The notes under the pieces: model-generated
What the model saw: only the letters and a program-made list of their open reading frames with translations
Database searches by the model: none
Told to the model about the DNA's origin: nothing
Shown: piece after piece, positions 1-7,613 of the stretch
Layout: each line of letters begins with the position of its first letter
How positions within the stretch are numbered: the first letter of the stretch is position 1
Translations under genes and position numbers: made by a program
Origin: Sipunculus nudus
Taxonomy: Eukaryota; Annelida; Sipuncula; Golfingiida; Sipunculidae
DNA: 64,000 nucleotides
Assembly (NCBI GenBank): GCA_026874595.1
Contig: JAPPUL010000069.1
Span: forward strand, 1,366,001 to 1,430,000
Direction: 5' to 3'

Positions 1-179
1 CTGTTGTCCCTTCTATTTGTGCATCAAATCCTAAAACAGGTGAGGACTCATACATGTCTAGGGCTATTCCTTCAGGATAATCTTTTATTATGTCAAATAA
101 TTTTATATCACCAGGCCATATATAGTGCTGTTGTTGCTCCTACATTGCCAGCACCTATTACGCTTATCTTTGTTCTCAC
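1..179 (-). pseudogene. Partial malate dehydrogenase copy, frameshifted
   Basis: This is a second copy of the first 60 or so codons of the malate dehydrogenase gene found intact at 2730-3677. It has the same GTG start (177-179) and the same AGGAGG ribosome site. Relative to the intact copy it lacks 11 bases after position 112, which breaks the frame within the Rossmann fold. The gene continues out of the window, so it is not known whether the rest is present. The shifted frame makes a working enzyme unlikely; the intact copy lies 3.5 kb away. Confidence 0.85.
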
Positions 180-373
180 TATACTTCATCCTCCTAACTC
201 TATTGTTAATTTAAAATATTATATCTTTCCTTTATCCTTATCCCTTACTATCCTTATCCCTTTACTATCTTACAAATCAATATAAATATACTATTTACGT
301 TCTTTTAGCATATTAAATTATTAAACTAACTTATATATTTTTCTTTAAGACATTTTCAAAAAGTTAGCCTCTT

Positions 374-438
374 GTTATCCTCTTTCAAAAGTTATCCTCT
401 TTCAAAAGTTATCCTCTTTCAAAAGTTATCCTCTTTCA
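374..438. repeat. 17-bp tandem repeat at the holA fragment 3' end (4 units)
   Basis: Four units of a 17-base sequence (GTTATCCTCTTTCAAAA on the plus strand). On the minus strand each unit contains the last holA codons and its TAA stop, so the repeat is a tandem multiplication of the end of the gene. The right copy of the duplication has three units (3888-3937). Confidence 0.9.
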
Positions 439-842
439 AATAGCATTATATAAAGTTCAACCTTAACAATTGCCTCATCTGTACTAACGCTTACTCGTAT
501 CTCCTTGTCAAGTTTTGATAGCTCATGAATTAGTATTTCAAGTTTAGTGTATTCAAATATTAAAGCCTGCTTTAACGCTTGTTGAAGTACAAATGGATGA
601 AGTTTTGTCTTTTCTACTATCTCTTTAAACGATAAATCACTATTATTATAGCATTTTGCTGTCCAGACAAGCTTAAGTTGTCTATATATCATTGTTAATA
701 TGTATATTAAGCTATTTTTTTCCTTTAATAACTCATCTAAAAGCCTTAGTGATTTTAATACGTCTTCCTCAAATAAGCTGTTTGTAAAGCTAAATATGTT
801 TCTTGTAGCTGAACTCTCAGGCGACATTAGACTCTTTACATC
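426..842 (-). pseudogene. 3' fragment of holA (DNA polymerase III delta), duplicated
   Basis: This fragment encodes the C-terminal 130-odd residues of the delta subunit, nearly identical to the end of the intact gene at 3923-4927. The first 200 residues, including the ATP-binding-fold domain, are missing: homology ends at about 842 and unrelated AT-rich sequence follows. A 133-residue reading frame survives (internal ATG at 827), but no ribosome site is evident. It is best read as a truncated remnant of the segmental duplication rather than a separate gene. Confidence 0.85.
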
Positions 843-923
843 TTTATAGCTTTATAGCTTAAATTGTTGATATATCTAAAAGTACAAACAATAGCTAAAT
901 AAGTATAGGAAAAATAATATCAT

Positions 924-956
924 GAGGATATAATGAGGATATAATGAGGATATAAT
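924..956. repeat. 11-bp tandem repeat (3 units)
   Basis: Three perfect units of GAGGATATAAT in the gap between the holA fragment and the GLUG lipoprotein gene. No function is visible. Confidence 0.8.
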
Positions 957-1041
957 GTAGGACTGATGTTGGGGGTTTAAGCTCGATTGTAATAAGGGGA
1001 ATAAGCTTGCAAGACTTTATAAATTAAAGCCTTACAAGCAT

Positions 1042-1076
1042 TGTTATTTAATGTGTTATTTAATGTGTTATTTAAA
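1042..1076. repeat. 12-bp tandem repeat (about 3 units)
   Basis: Units of TGTTATTTAATG lie immediately downstream of the stop codon of the minus-strand lipoprotein gene. They do not form a hairpin, so they are not an obvious terminator. Confidence 0.7.
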
Positions 1077-1078
1077 AG

Positions 1079-2614
1079 TTATTTAAGTGTTGGCCACTGG
1101 CCATTTACAAAGTTCCAAATTGTACTATCCCAACCTGTAAAAGGTGTTGTAGTAATTGCACTTTTTTCTATTGCACTTACTCCGTCTGCTGTGTCTTCTG
1201 TAGAAGTGCTAGTAGCAACATTCTTACCCGGATCTGTAATCTTTAGTACATAAGAGGAAGTTATAGTGCCTGTATTAGATCCAACAAAGCGGCCACGACG
1301 TATAGACCCACTTTGAGCCGAACTGCCTGTGATAGTTGTTGCAGTCGAATAGCTATTTTCTACTGTACCAGTATTTCGGCCAATAAATCCCCCTCCATCA
1401 ATAGCGTGAGAGACCTGTTTAAGGTATACTCCAATCCAATTACCTGTTGAATAGCTATTTCTTACCCTGCCACCATTTTCGCCAATGAGGCCTCCTGCAT
1501 GGGCAGATCTACTTAAACTTGTAGCTTTAATCCAATTTGTTGCATAGCTCTTTTCTACTGTGCCTGTACGACTATTTCTGCCAATAAGGCCTCCAGCCGC
1601 AACATAACCTGTTTCGGTGATCTCAACCACTCCCGTTGCATGGCTCTTTTCTACTGTGCCACTATTATGGCCAATAAGACCACCTCCCATATCAATCGGC
1701 TGGGTCTCGGTTGACTTAATATTAACTTCTGAGGAGCAGTTTATTACTTTAGCATCCCTATTGTTCCGGCCAATAAGCCCTCCTAACCTGCCTGCACTGC
1801 CTCCATCATAAGGATTTATATTATGCTGTCCTTTAATATGTACATTCTCTACCTTTCCATAATTTTCACCTGCAAGTACGCCCGCAGATGCTTTTTTAGA
1901 AAGTGTAATATTATTTTCTAGCTTTATATTTAAGTTTTTAACCTCGGCTCCTGCGTTAATAGTTGAAATTAAGCCATTTCCATTAATCGATTTTATTGTA
2001 ATCGTTTTACCATTACCATCCAGTTTGCCTTTAAGCTTAGGAATAGATTCAAAGCTGTCTAGCGTAATGTCTGCTTGTAGTGTGTATGTCTGTCCTACAG
2101 TAAGGGCACTTACTGCGGGTCTAAATCCTTGTGTTACTGCAATTACTTCTACTTTCGTTTTTGCGTCGTCTGCTTTAGCTTTTGCGTCGTCTGCTTTAGC
2201 TTTTGCGTCGTCTGCTTTATCTTTAGTTTTGTCTTCCTCAGCAGCCTCTATTGCCGTCTTGGCAGCCGCTATTGCCGTATTAGCAGCCGTTATTTCAGTT
2301 TGTGCCTGATCTCTTATGCTCTGGTCCTTCTTGCCAATATCAGCCATTATATTGACAGCATCGGTTCTTGCCTTCTTTGCCTCGTTTATTTTCGTGGTTA
2401 TAGCAGATGTCTCTCCTGGCCCTGTTTGTTCGTCTGGCCCTGTTTGTCCGCCTGGCCCTGCTTGTCCGCTTTGCCCTGCTTGTCCGCTTTGCCCTGCTTG
2501 TCCGCTTTGCCCTGAAGGTTTATCTCCTGCCGATGATGTAGCATCATTCTTACATGAAGCCATAAAGACAGTTAGCGATAAAAGAAATATCATAAAGATT
2601 GTTTGCATTTTCAT
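1079..2614 (-). CDS. GLUG-repeat surface lipoprotein with collagen-like and Ala/Lys-rich segments
   Basis: A 511-residue predicted lipoprotein. A hydrophobic signal ends in a lipobox (FMASC, Cys21). Residues 34-65 are a low-complexity Gly/Gln/Ser tract (SGQAGQ units). Residues 75-155 are Ala/Lys/Asp-rich with three DDAKAKA units, probably a helical stalk. From about residue 240 there are roughly seven GLUG-type motifs (GGLIGxNxGxVxxSYSTG), a repeat seen in secreted and surface adhesin-like proteins. The start is fixed by a GGAGAG ribosome site upstream. Two smaller relatives lie at 32774-35031. The gene sits between the two copies of the mdh-holA duplication. A surface-exposed role is inferred from the architecture; no ligand or function can be assigned. 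Confidence 0.85.
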   Translation of the reverse strand: MKMQTIFMIFLLSLTVFMASCKNDATSSAGDKPSGQSGQAGQSGQAGQSGQAGPGGQTGPDEQTGPGETSAITTKINEAKKARTDAVNIMADIGKKDQSIRDQAQTEITAANTAIAAAKTAIEAAEEDKTKDKADDAKAKADDAKAKADDAKTKVEVIAVTQGFRPAVSALTVGQTYTLQADITLDSFESIPKLKGKLDGNGKTITIKSINGNGLISTINAGAEVKNLNIKLENNITLSKKASAGVLAGENYGKVENVHIKGQHNINPYDGGSAGRLGGLIGRNNRDAKVINCSSEVNIKSTETQPIDMGGGLIGHNSGTVEKSHATGVVEITETGYVAAGGLIGRNSRTGTVEKSYATNWIKATSLSRSAHAGGLIGENGGRVRNSYSTGNWIGVYLKQVSHAIDGGGFIGRNTGTVENSYSTATTITGSSAQSGSIRRGRFVGSNTGTITSSYVLKITDPGKNVATSTSTEDTADGVSAIEKSAITTTPFTGWDSTIWNFVNGQWPTLK

Positions 2615-2729
2615 TTGACTCTCCTCTCTTTAGCTATACTAGATTATAGCTAGAGTATATATCTTATAACATATCTCAAAAGATCATAATATCCAATAAT
2701 TATGTTGTTTTTTGGTTCTTTTAAGACTT

Positions 2730-3677
2730 TTACATAAACTCAAAGCCTGAAACGCCTTTTAGTAAATCTATATTTTCTCTATACTTTTTCGAATTAGTCT
2801 TAAGTAAGTTAAGCTCCTCAGAGCTTAGTTTAAGCTCAATTATCTTTTCAATCCCATTTCTACCGAGTATTGCAGGAACCCCAAGTGCACAATCCTTTAT
2901 TCCATATTCGCCATCTAGTATGCATGATGACAAGAATATATTATTTTGTTCACGGATTATTGATTCTACCATTCTACAAACTGCAGCCCCAGGTGCATAA
3001 TATGCACTGCCTTTCTTAAGTAGGGATACTATCTCAGCTCCTCCATTTTGAGCTCGTTTGTTTAATCTATCTATAGTCTCTTTATCGAGTAGTTCGGTTA
3101 TAGGTATCCCTCCAACAGTAGTATATCTAGGAAGCGGTATCATCTGATCTCCATGTCCGCCCAGGATCATAGCATTTATATTCTTTACAGATACATTAAG
3201 TTCCATTGCAATAAAGCTTTCAAGTCGAGAGGTGTCAAGTGCTCCCGCCATGCCGATAACTTTATTACGCCCTAAGTTCAACCTCTTGTATGTAAGATAA
3301 GTCATAATATCAACAGGATTTGATACAACGATTACTAAGGCATCCGGTGCATATTTTGTTATGTTATCCGATATCCCTTTAACTATATCACCATTCACCT
3401 TTAAAAGGTCAAGGCGATCCATATTTGGTTTTCTCGGAAGCCCTGCTGTTACTACGATTATCTCAGAACCTTTAAGTCCCCTGTAATCTGTTGTCCCTTC
3501 TATTTGTGCATCAAATCCTAAAACAGGTGAGGACTCATACATGTCTAGGGCTATTCCTTCAGGATAATCTTTTATTATGTCAAATAATTTTATATCACCA
3601 AGTTCCATTTGGGCCATATATAGTGCTGTTGTTGCTCCTACATTGCCAGCACCTATTACGCTTATCTTTGTTCTCAC
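2730..3677 (-). CDS. mdh: Malate dehydrogenase
   Basis: A 315-residue NAD-dependent 2-hydroxyacid dehydrogenase interconverting malate and oxaloacetate in the TCA cycle. It shows the N-terminal Rossmann motif GAGNVGAT, the substrate-specificity loop AGLPRKPNMDRLDLL (Arg at the position that selects dicarboxylates, hence malate rather than lactate dehydrogenase), the SNPVDIMTY segment and the catalytic His motif GGHGDQM. Length is normal for the family. The start is GTG, preceded by a strong AGGAGG; an ATG nearer that site is out of frame. The upstream region holds a GGGATAA-type minisatellite. A broken copy of its 5' part lies at 1-179. Confidence 0.93.
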   Translation of the reverse strand: MRTKISVIGAGNVGATTALYMAQMELGDIKLFDIIKDYPEGIALDMYESSPVLGFDAQIEGTTDYRGLKGSEIIVVTAGLPRKPNMDRLDLLKVNGDIVKGISDNITKYAPDALVIVVSNPVDIMTYLTYKRLNLGRNKVIGMAGALDTSRLESFIAMELNVSVKNINAMILGGHGDQMIPLPRYTTVGGIPITELLDKETIDRLNKRAQNGGAEIVSLLKKGSAYYAPGAAVCRMVESIIREQNNIFLSSCILDGEYGIKDCALGVPAILGRNGIEKIIELKLSSEELNLLKTNSKKYRENIDLLKGVSGFEFM

Positions 3678-3726
3678 TATACTTCATCCTCCTAACTCTA
3701 TTGTTAATTTAAAATATTATATCTTT

Positions 3727-3780
3727 CCTTTATCCTTATCCCTTACTATCCTTATCCCTTACTATCCTTATCCCTTTACT
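3727..3780. repeat. 16-bp minisatellite with GGGATAAGG core upstream of mdh
   Basis: About three units of CCTTATCCCTTACTAT on the plus strand. Read in the direction of mdh they are GGGATAAGG-type units, lying just upstream of its ribosome site. The left duplicate has one unit fewer. A very similar GGGATAAA minisatellite precedes nuoG at 49160-49262. Confidence 0.85.
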
Positions 3781-3887
3781 ATCTTACAAATCAATATAAA
3801 TATACTATTTACGTTCTTTTAGCATATTAAATTATTAAACTAACTTATATATTTTTCTTTAAGACATTTTCAAAAAGTTAGCCTCTT

Positions 3888-3937
3888 GTTATCCTCTTTC
3901 AAAAGTTATCCTCTTTCAAAAGTTATCCTCTTTCAAA
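3888..3937. repeat. 17-bp tandem repeat at the holA 3' end (3 units)
   Basis: Three units of the same 17-base repeat as at 374-438. The innermost unit encodes the last residues and stop codon of holA; the outer ones are untranslated copies of that end. Confidence 0.9.
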
Positions 3938-4927
3938 TAGCATTATATAAAGTTCAACCTTAACAATTGCCTCATCTGTACTAACGCTTACTCGTATCTC
4001 CTTGTCAAGTTTTGATAGCTCATGAATTAGTATTTCAAGTTTAGTATATTCAAATATTAAAGCCTGCTTTAACGCTTGTTGAAGTACAAATGGATGAAGT
4101 TTTGTCTTTTCTACTATCTCTTTAAACGATAAATCACTATTATTATAGCATTTTGCTGTCCAGACAAGCTTAAGTTGTCTATATATCATTGTTAATATGT
4201 ATATTAAGCTATTTTTTTCCTTTAATAACTCATCTAAAAGCCTTAGTGATTTTAATACGTCTTCCTCAAATAAGCTGTTTGTAAAGCTAAATATGTTTCT
4301 TGTAGCTGAACTCTCAGGCGACATTAGACTCTTTACATCAGAAAGTGTTAACTCCTTTTTCCCTTCTCCTTTTCCTTCTCCTTTTCCTTCTCCTTCAGCA
4401 TACCCTTTAAGACGCTCTACTAAAGAGTTTAAATTCGATTCGCTATTATATATCCTCTCTACTATGTAATCTATTATCGAATCTTTATTCTCGTTACTTA
4501 TTAGCTCTTTAAGCTCGCTTTCTAAATAGCTTTTTGCTTGCTTTATGCTTCTCTCTTTATACTCCTCTATCTTCCCATACTTTTTAATCGCATCAACCAA
4601 CTTCTTATTAATTTCCTTTAAACTCTTATCTGATACCAGTATCAAAATTACAAAAGATGAATCTATACTTTTATCTTGTTTATCCTGTTCTTCAAGATAG
4701 CATAAAAGCTCTTTGCTATATTCTATCTCAAATATTGTTATAACCTTTTTATTGCCGAATATGGGATAGGTATTACATTCGCTTAATATCTCTTCTATTG
4801 AATGCTCGCTTAGAAAAAAGTTTAATACATTTGCATTTGTAGCAAAATCTTTATATACTTCCTCCTTTATCTTTTCAATACGACGCTTTATTTTATCCTT
4901 GTCCCGTCCAACTAATAAATAGTTCAT
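3923..4927 (-). CDS. holA: DNA polymerase III delta subunit
   Basis: A 334-residue clamp-loader delta subunit, which opens the sliding clamp during replication. Recognisable features are the N-terminal segment with YPIFGNKKVI, the middle LILVSDKSLKEINKKL region, and a C-terminal collar region (LTLSDVKSLMSPE through YRQLKLVW) typical of HolA. Near residue 180 is a linker of GEGK units encoded by a 12-base in-frame repeat, unusual for this family. The start overlaps the pgeF stop by four bases, so the two genes are probably co-transcribed with translational coupling. Its 3' part is duplicated at 426-842. Confidence 0.85.
   Translation of the reverse strand: MNYLLVGRDKDKIKRRIEKIKEEVYKDFATNANVLNFFLSEHSIEEILSECNTYPIFGNKKVITIFEIEYSKELLCYLEEQDKQDKSIDSSFVILILVSDKSLKEINKKLVDAIKKYGKIEEYKERSIKQAKSYLESELKELISNENKDSIIDYIVERIYNSESNLNSLVERLKGYAEGEGKGEGKGEGKKELTLSDVKSLMSPESSATRNIFSFTNSLFEEDVLKSLRLLDELLKEKNSLIYILTMIYRQLKLVWTAKCYNNSDLSFKEIVEKTKLHPFVLQQALKQALIFEYTKLEILIHELSKLDKEIRVSVSTDEAIVKVELYIMLFERG
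4361..4397. repeat. In-frame 12-bp repeat inside holA (GEGK units)
   Basis: Three units of CCTTCTCCTTTT (plus strand) encode Gly-Glu-Gly-Lys repeats in the delta subunit. The unit length is a multiple of three, so gain or loss of units keeps the frame. Confidence 0.85.
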
Positions 4928-5709
4928 AACGAGTCCCTTATCCCTATAAAGGACAGCATCCGCCCGACTCTTTGTTTTAACTTATTCTCTTTTCTGTGAC
5001 TGTAATATAAATCGTTATGGCAATAAGTGCACATGTAGGAGTCCTCCAGTATGTTATTTTTTAATATTCCTTCTTCAAGTAGCTGAGCTTTGTTCTCTTT
5101 TAGAAGATCTAGATATAGTTTGCCTTGCTTTTCCATCGTCGACTTGCCAAATACTTCCTTAAACTCTTTTGAAACCTCATAACAACATACTCCTATCCCA
5201 GGTCCAAATGAGATTAGTATATCTTTGGCTTTTGAACCGTAAGTCTTTTTTAGCGTTCTTAGCGTATTTATTACTATTTGTTTTTGTGTTCCTCGCCAGC
5301 CTGCGTGAATTATGCCTATACAATTATTTTTTATGTCATATAAAAATATCGGATAGCAATCAGCTGTAAATATGCACAGTAAGACCCCTTTTAGATTTGT
5401 TATAATTGCGTCGTGGGTTATATTTGTAGGCGGCTCTGAAGGATTATCGTAGGCACTGCTTCTTTCTATACCATTTCTACCAAGAAAGGCATTATTTAAA
5501 GTAGTATTTACCACCAGTACGTTCTTCGAATGAGTTTGTTTTATAAAGACAGAGTTTTTGATGGGAAAACCTAGAGCATTTAATAAAGAGTTTTTATTTT
5601 CGTAATGACTAGGATTCTTATTGCCTAAATCAAAGTCTTCATTATCATGTCTTCTTACCGATGTTCCGGCTACAATTAGGCTATCTTGAATTTTGTTTTT
5701 TATATACAT
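4924..5709 (-). CDS. pgeF: PgeF/YfiH-family multicopper-oxidase-like protein (peptidoglycan editing factor)
   Basis: A 261-residue member of the YfiH/PgeF (LACC1-type) family. Family members have been reported as purine-nucleoside phosphorylases and laccase-like enzymes; in Escherichia coli YfiH corrects L-Ser misincorporation in peptidoglycan precursors. Conserved metal-ligand motifs are present: QTHSKNV (His60), TADCYPIFLYD (Cys118), HAGWRGT (His135) and FGPGIGVCCYEV. Length is typical. It is the first gene of the pgeF-holA pair, the two overlapping by four bases. The exact substrate here is not shown by the sequence. Confidence 0.88.
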   Translation of the reverse strand: MYIKNKIQDSLIVAGTSVRRHDNEDFDLGNKNPSHYENKNSLLNALGFPIKNSVFIKQTHSKNVLVVNTTLNNAFLGRNGIERSSAYDNPSEPPTNITHDAIITNLKGVLLCIFTADCYPIFLYDIKNNCIGIIHAGWRGTQKQIVINTLRTLKKTYGSKAKDILISFGPGIGVCCYEVSKEFKEVFGKSTMEKQGKLYLDLLKENKAQLLEEGILKNNILEDSYMCTYCHNDLYYSHRKENKLKQRVGRMLSFIGIRDSL

Positions 5710-5795
5710 TTACAGGTTATTCGTTTATTTTTATGTTCTTCCTAATTTACAATATAAAAAGGTATATGTATATTTTTTAATATTCAAGTCCCTTG

Positions 5796-5824
5796 TTGAC
5801 ATTTATCTTATCAATAATTATATT
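5796..5824 (+). promoter_or_regulatory. Sigma-70-type promoter for tRNA-Thr
   Basis: TTGACA at 5796-5801, a 17-base spacer and TATATT at 5819-5824. It lies about 20 bases upstream of the tRNA and is the clearest housekeeping promoter in the window. Confidence 0.75.
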
Positions 5825-5843
5825 ATTTTTTTTGTATGAGTAT

Positions 5844-5916
5844 GCCGGCGTAGCTCAATTGGTAGAGCAAGTGACTTGTAATTACTAGGTTGAGGGTTCG
5901 ATTCCTTTCGCCGGCT
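5844..5916 (+). tRNA. tRNA-Thr (anticodon TGT)
   Basis: A complete cloverleaf: acceptor arms GCCGGCG and CGCCGGC pair fully, the D arm contains GCTC...GAGC, the anticodon loop is CTTGTAA giving anticodon TGT, and the T loop is TTCGATT. CCA is not encoded. The transcript may continue into tRNA-Tyr 177 bases downstream. Confidence 0.95.
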
Positions 5917-6093
5917 TATTTTAGTGTTTGGGCTTTTTATGGGATAGTTTTGCACGGGAATTCTTTAAAGTAATAAGGTCTTCTTTAGTTTAGTAAGTGT
6001 GCCTTAAATAAGGAGCTGTTCTTAGTTTAAGAGTATAGTTTAAGTATATTACTAAATAACGCTTGTCCTTACAAAGTAAATATTTGTTATAAA

Positions 6094-6175
6094 GGGGAGA
6101 TGCCCGAGTGGTTAAAGGGGGCAGACTGTAAATCTGTTGGCTATGCCTTCGTAGGTTCAAATCCTGCTCTCCCCA
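6094..6175 (+). tRNA. tRNA-Tyr (anticodon GTA)
   Basis: A class II tRNA with a long variable arm. The acceptor GGGGAGA pairs with TCTCCCC, the anticodon loop CTGTAAA gives GTA, and the T loop is TTCAAAT. CCA is not encoded. It follows tRNA-Thr on the same strand, a pairing also found in tRNA clusters of other bacteria. Confidence 0.95.
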
Positions 6176-6191
6176 AATACTTAGAGCTTTC

Positions 6192-6638
6192 ATGTTTAGA
6201 AGTATAATATTAATTCTTTGTATAGTTTTTTTAATATCTTGTGGTAGGACCTATAGTCCTGCCCTATATCCTTTATCAATTAGTAGAACAATAAAGTTTT
6301 TTGCAAAGACATTTAATAATATAGGCGATAAAGAGGCTTTTGCCCAACTTGAAGATATATTGCTTGCTGAGGCTCTTGGCGAGTTTAAAAAGTTAGAAGA
6401 GGTGCTTTACGAAGAAAAGCCTTCCCCTCTTCTTAAGAGGCAAAGAAAGGCATATATTGATTATGCTAAGGAACTTAGTATAGAAATCACAAAAATAGAG
6501 CAAAAGTCGGATTCTGAGGCTTTAGTTTATGTACTTTTTTTTAATAAGAAGACGTTAGAAGAAGAAAAGAAAGTACTTAGAATGCAAATAGACGATAGAA
6601 TATGGAAAATAAGTAAGATATCAAATTATTCTGATTAA
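6192..6638 (+). CDS. Small lipoprotein of unknown function
   Basis: A 148-residue protein with a hydrophobic N-terminus ending in a lipobox (LISC, Cys17), so probably a membrane-anchored lipoprotein. The rest is Lys/Glu-rich and predicted helical then strand-rich; residues 90-148 (EITKIEQKSDSEALVYVLFF onward) look like a small fold of the kind that follows DUF4878-type lipoproteins, but I cannot assign a family. It starts 16 bases after tRNA-Tyr and ends 18 bases before uppP, so it may share a transcript with either. Confidence 0.7.
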   Translation: MFRSIILILCIVFLISCGRTYSPALYPLSISRTIKFFAKTFNNIGDKEAFAQLEDILLAEALGEFKKLEEVLYEEKPSPLLKRQRKAYIDYAKELSIEITKIEQKSDSEALVYVLFFNKKTLEEEKKVLRMQIDDRIWKISKISNYSD

Positions 6639-6656
6639 ATTAAGGTATTTTTATAG

Positions 6657-7502
6657 TTGGATGAAGTAACGCTTGCCATATTCTTGAGTATAGTGCAGGG
6701 TATAACAGAGTTTTTACCAATAAGCAGTTCAGGACATTTGGTATTATTTGAAAACCTACTGCCCTTTACATCTCCAAGCCAAAAGACCCATTTACTTAAT
6801 GTTGTCCTACATCTTGGGACAATGTGCGCAACAGTTATAGTATTTAGGGCTGATATATATAATATTCTAAGAGCACCCTTTATGTGGTATAAGCAAAGAA
6901 ATGAAGCGGGTAAGAATATATTTAAGGAGGGTGAGGAAGACTCAGAAGGGATGTGGTGGGTAGTGGTAATTGTTGTAGGCAGTATACCTACGGGGCTAAT
7001 AGGTTTTTTTTTAAGGGATTATTTTATAGTCCTTGGGCATGATAATTTATTTTATGTTGGGATTATGTTTTTTATTACGGGGATATTTTTGTATGCAACA
7101 AAATATACAGATAATATGTTGCAAGAGCTAAGAAGGAGTCGTCTAAGGTTGAGGGAAGCGTTTTTAATAGGTATAATGCAAGGTTTATCGATAGCACCGG
7201 GAATATCGCGCTCAGGAATAACAATATCAACCGGACTTCTAATTGGCCTTAAACGAGAGACAATGATAAAATATTCTTTTCTGCTTTCGCTACCGGCAAT
7301 ATTAGTAGCAACAGTTTATGAGGGTTTTAAGCTTGGCTTCGAAGATATAAACATATTGGCTTATGTGCTTGGCTTTATAGGAGCATTTGTATTTGGCTAT
7401 CTTTCTCTAAAGCTCTTAATAAGGTTTGTAAGACGCGGTAAACTAAGTTACTTTGCCTATTATTGTTTCTTTATAGGTTTTTTGCTAATAATGTTGGTTT
7501 AA
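6657..7502 (+). CDS. uppP: Undecaprenyl-diphosphate phosphatase
   Basis: A 281-residue integral membrane enzyme of the BacA/UppP family. It dephosphorylates undecaprenyl diphosphate so the lipid carrier can be reused for peptidoglycan and other envelope polymers; loss confers bacitracin sensitivity in model species. Both signature motifs are present: QGITEFLPISSSGHLVL near the N-terminus and the PGISRSGIT motif at about residue 181. Several hydrophobic helices span the protein. The start is TTG at 6657 with only a weak upstream AAGG. Length is normal. Confidence 0.93.
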   Translation: MDEVTLAIFLSIVQGITEFLPISSSGHLVLFENLLPFTSPSQKTHLLNVVLHLGTMCATVIVFRADIYNILRAPFMWYKQRNEAGKNIFKEGEEDSEGMWWVVVIVVGSIPTGLIGFFLRDYFIVLGHDNLFYVGIMFFITGIFLYATKYTDNMLQELRRSRLRLREAFLIGIMQGLSIAPGISRSGITISTGLLIGLKRETMIKYSFLLSLPAILVATVYEGFKLGFEDINILAYVLGFIGAFVFGYLSLKLLIRFVRRGKLSYFAYYCFFIGFLLIMLV

Positions 7503-7613
7503 TAAATTCTTAAGAAATCAAAACCGATTTACTACAATGATATTGTAAAAAATGATATTGTACAAAACCAATACGAATTAAAAGAATCCAAATCTAAGCA
7601 GATAAGACCAAGG

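Larger units (their letters stand above)
1..842. repeat. Left copy of a segmental direct duplication (mdh-holA junction)
   Basis: Bases 1-842 match 3488-4340 almost perfectly; I found one substitution (near 566) and three small length differences. The left copy lacks 11 bases of mdh after position 112, lacks one unit of the GGGATAA-type repeat, and has one extra unit of the 17-base repeat. Homology stops abruptly at about 842 inside holA. The left end lies outside the window, so the full length is unknown. Confidence 0.95.
3488..4340. repeat. Right copy of the segmental direct duplication
   Basis: This is the counterpart of 1-842. It covers the first third of the intact mdh, the mdh-holA spacer and the last 133 codons of intact holA. 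Because the genes here are complete, this copy is probably the original and the left one the duplicate. Confidence 0.93.

Noticed and set aside
2129-2515. Plus-strand frame with repeated CFSFCVVCF and CLSALP units
   Set aside because: It is the antisense of the repeat segments in the minus-strand lipoprotein.
5990-6193. Minus-strand frame containing GEQDLNLRRHSQQ
   Set aside because: This is the translated antisense of the tRNA-Tyr gene, a well-known artefact, not a protein.
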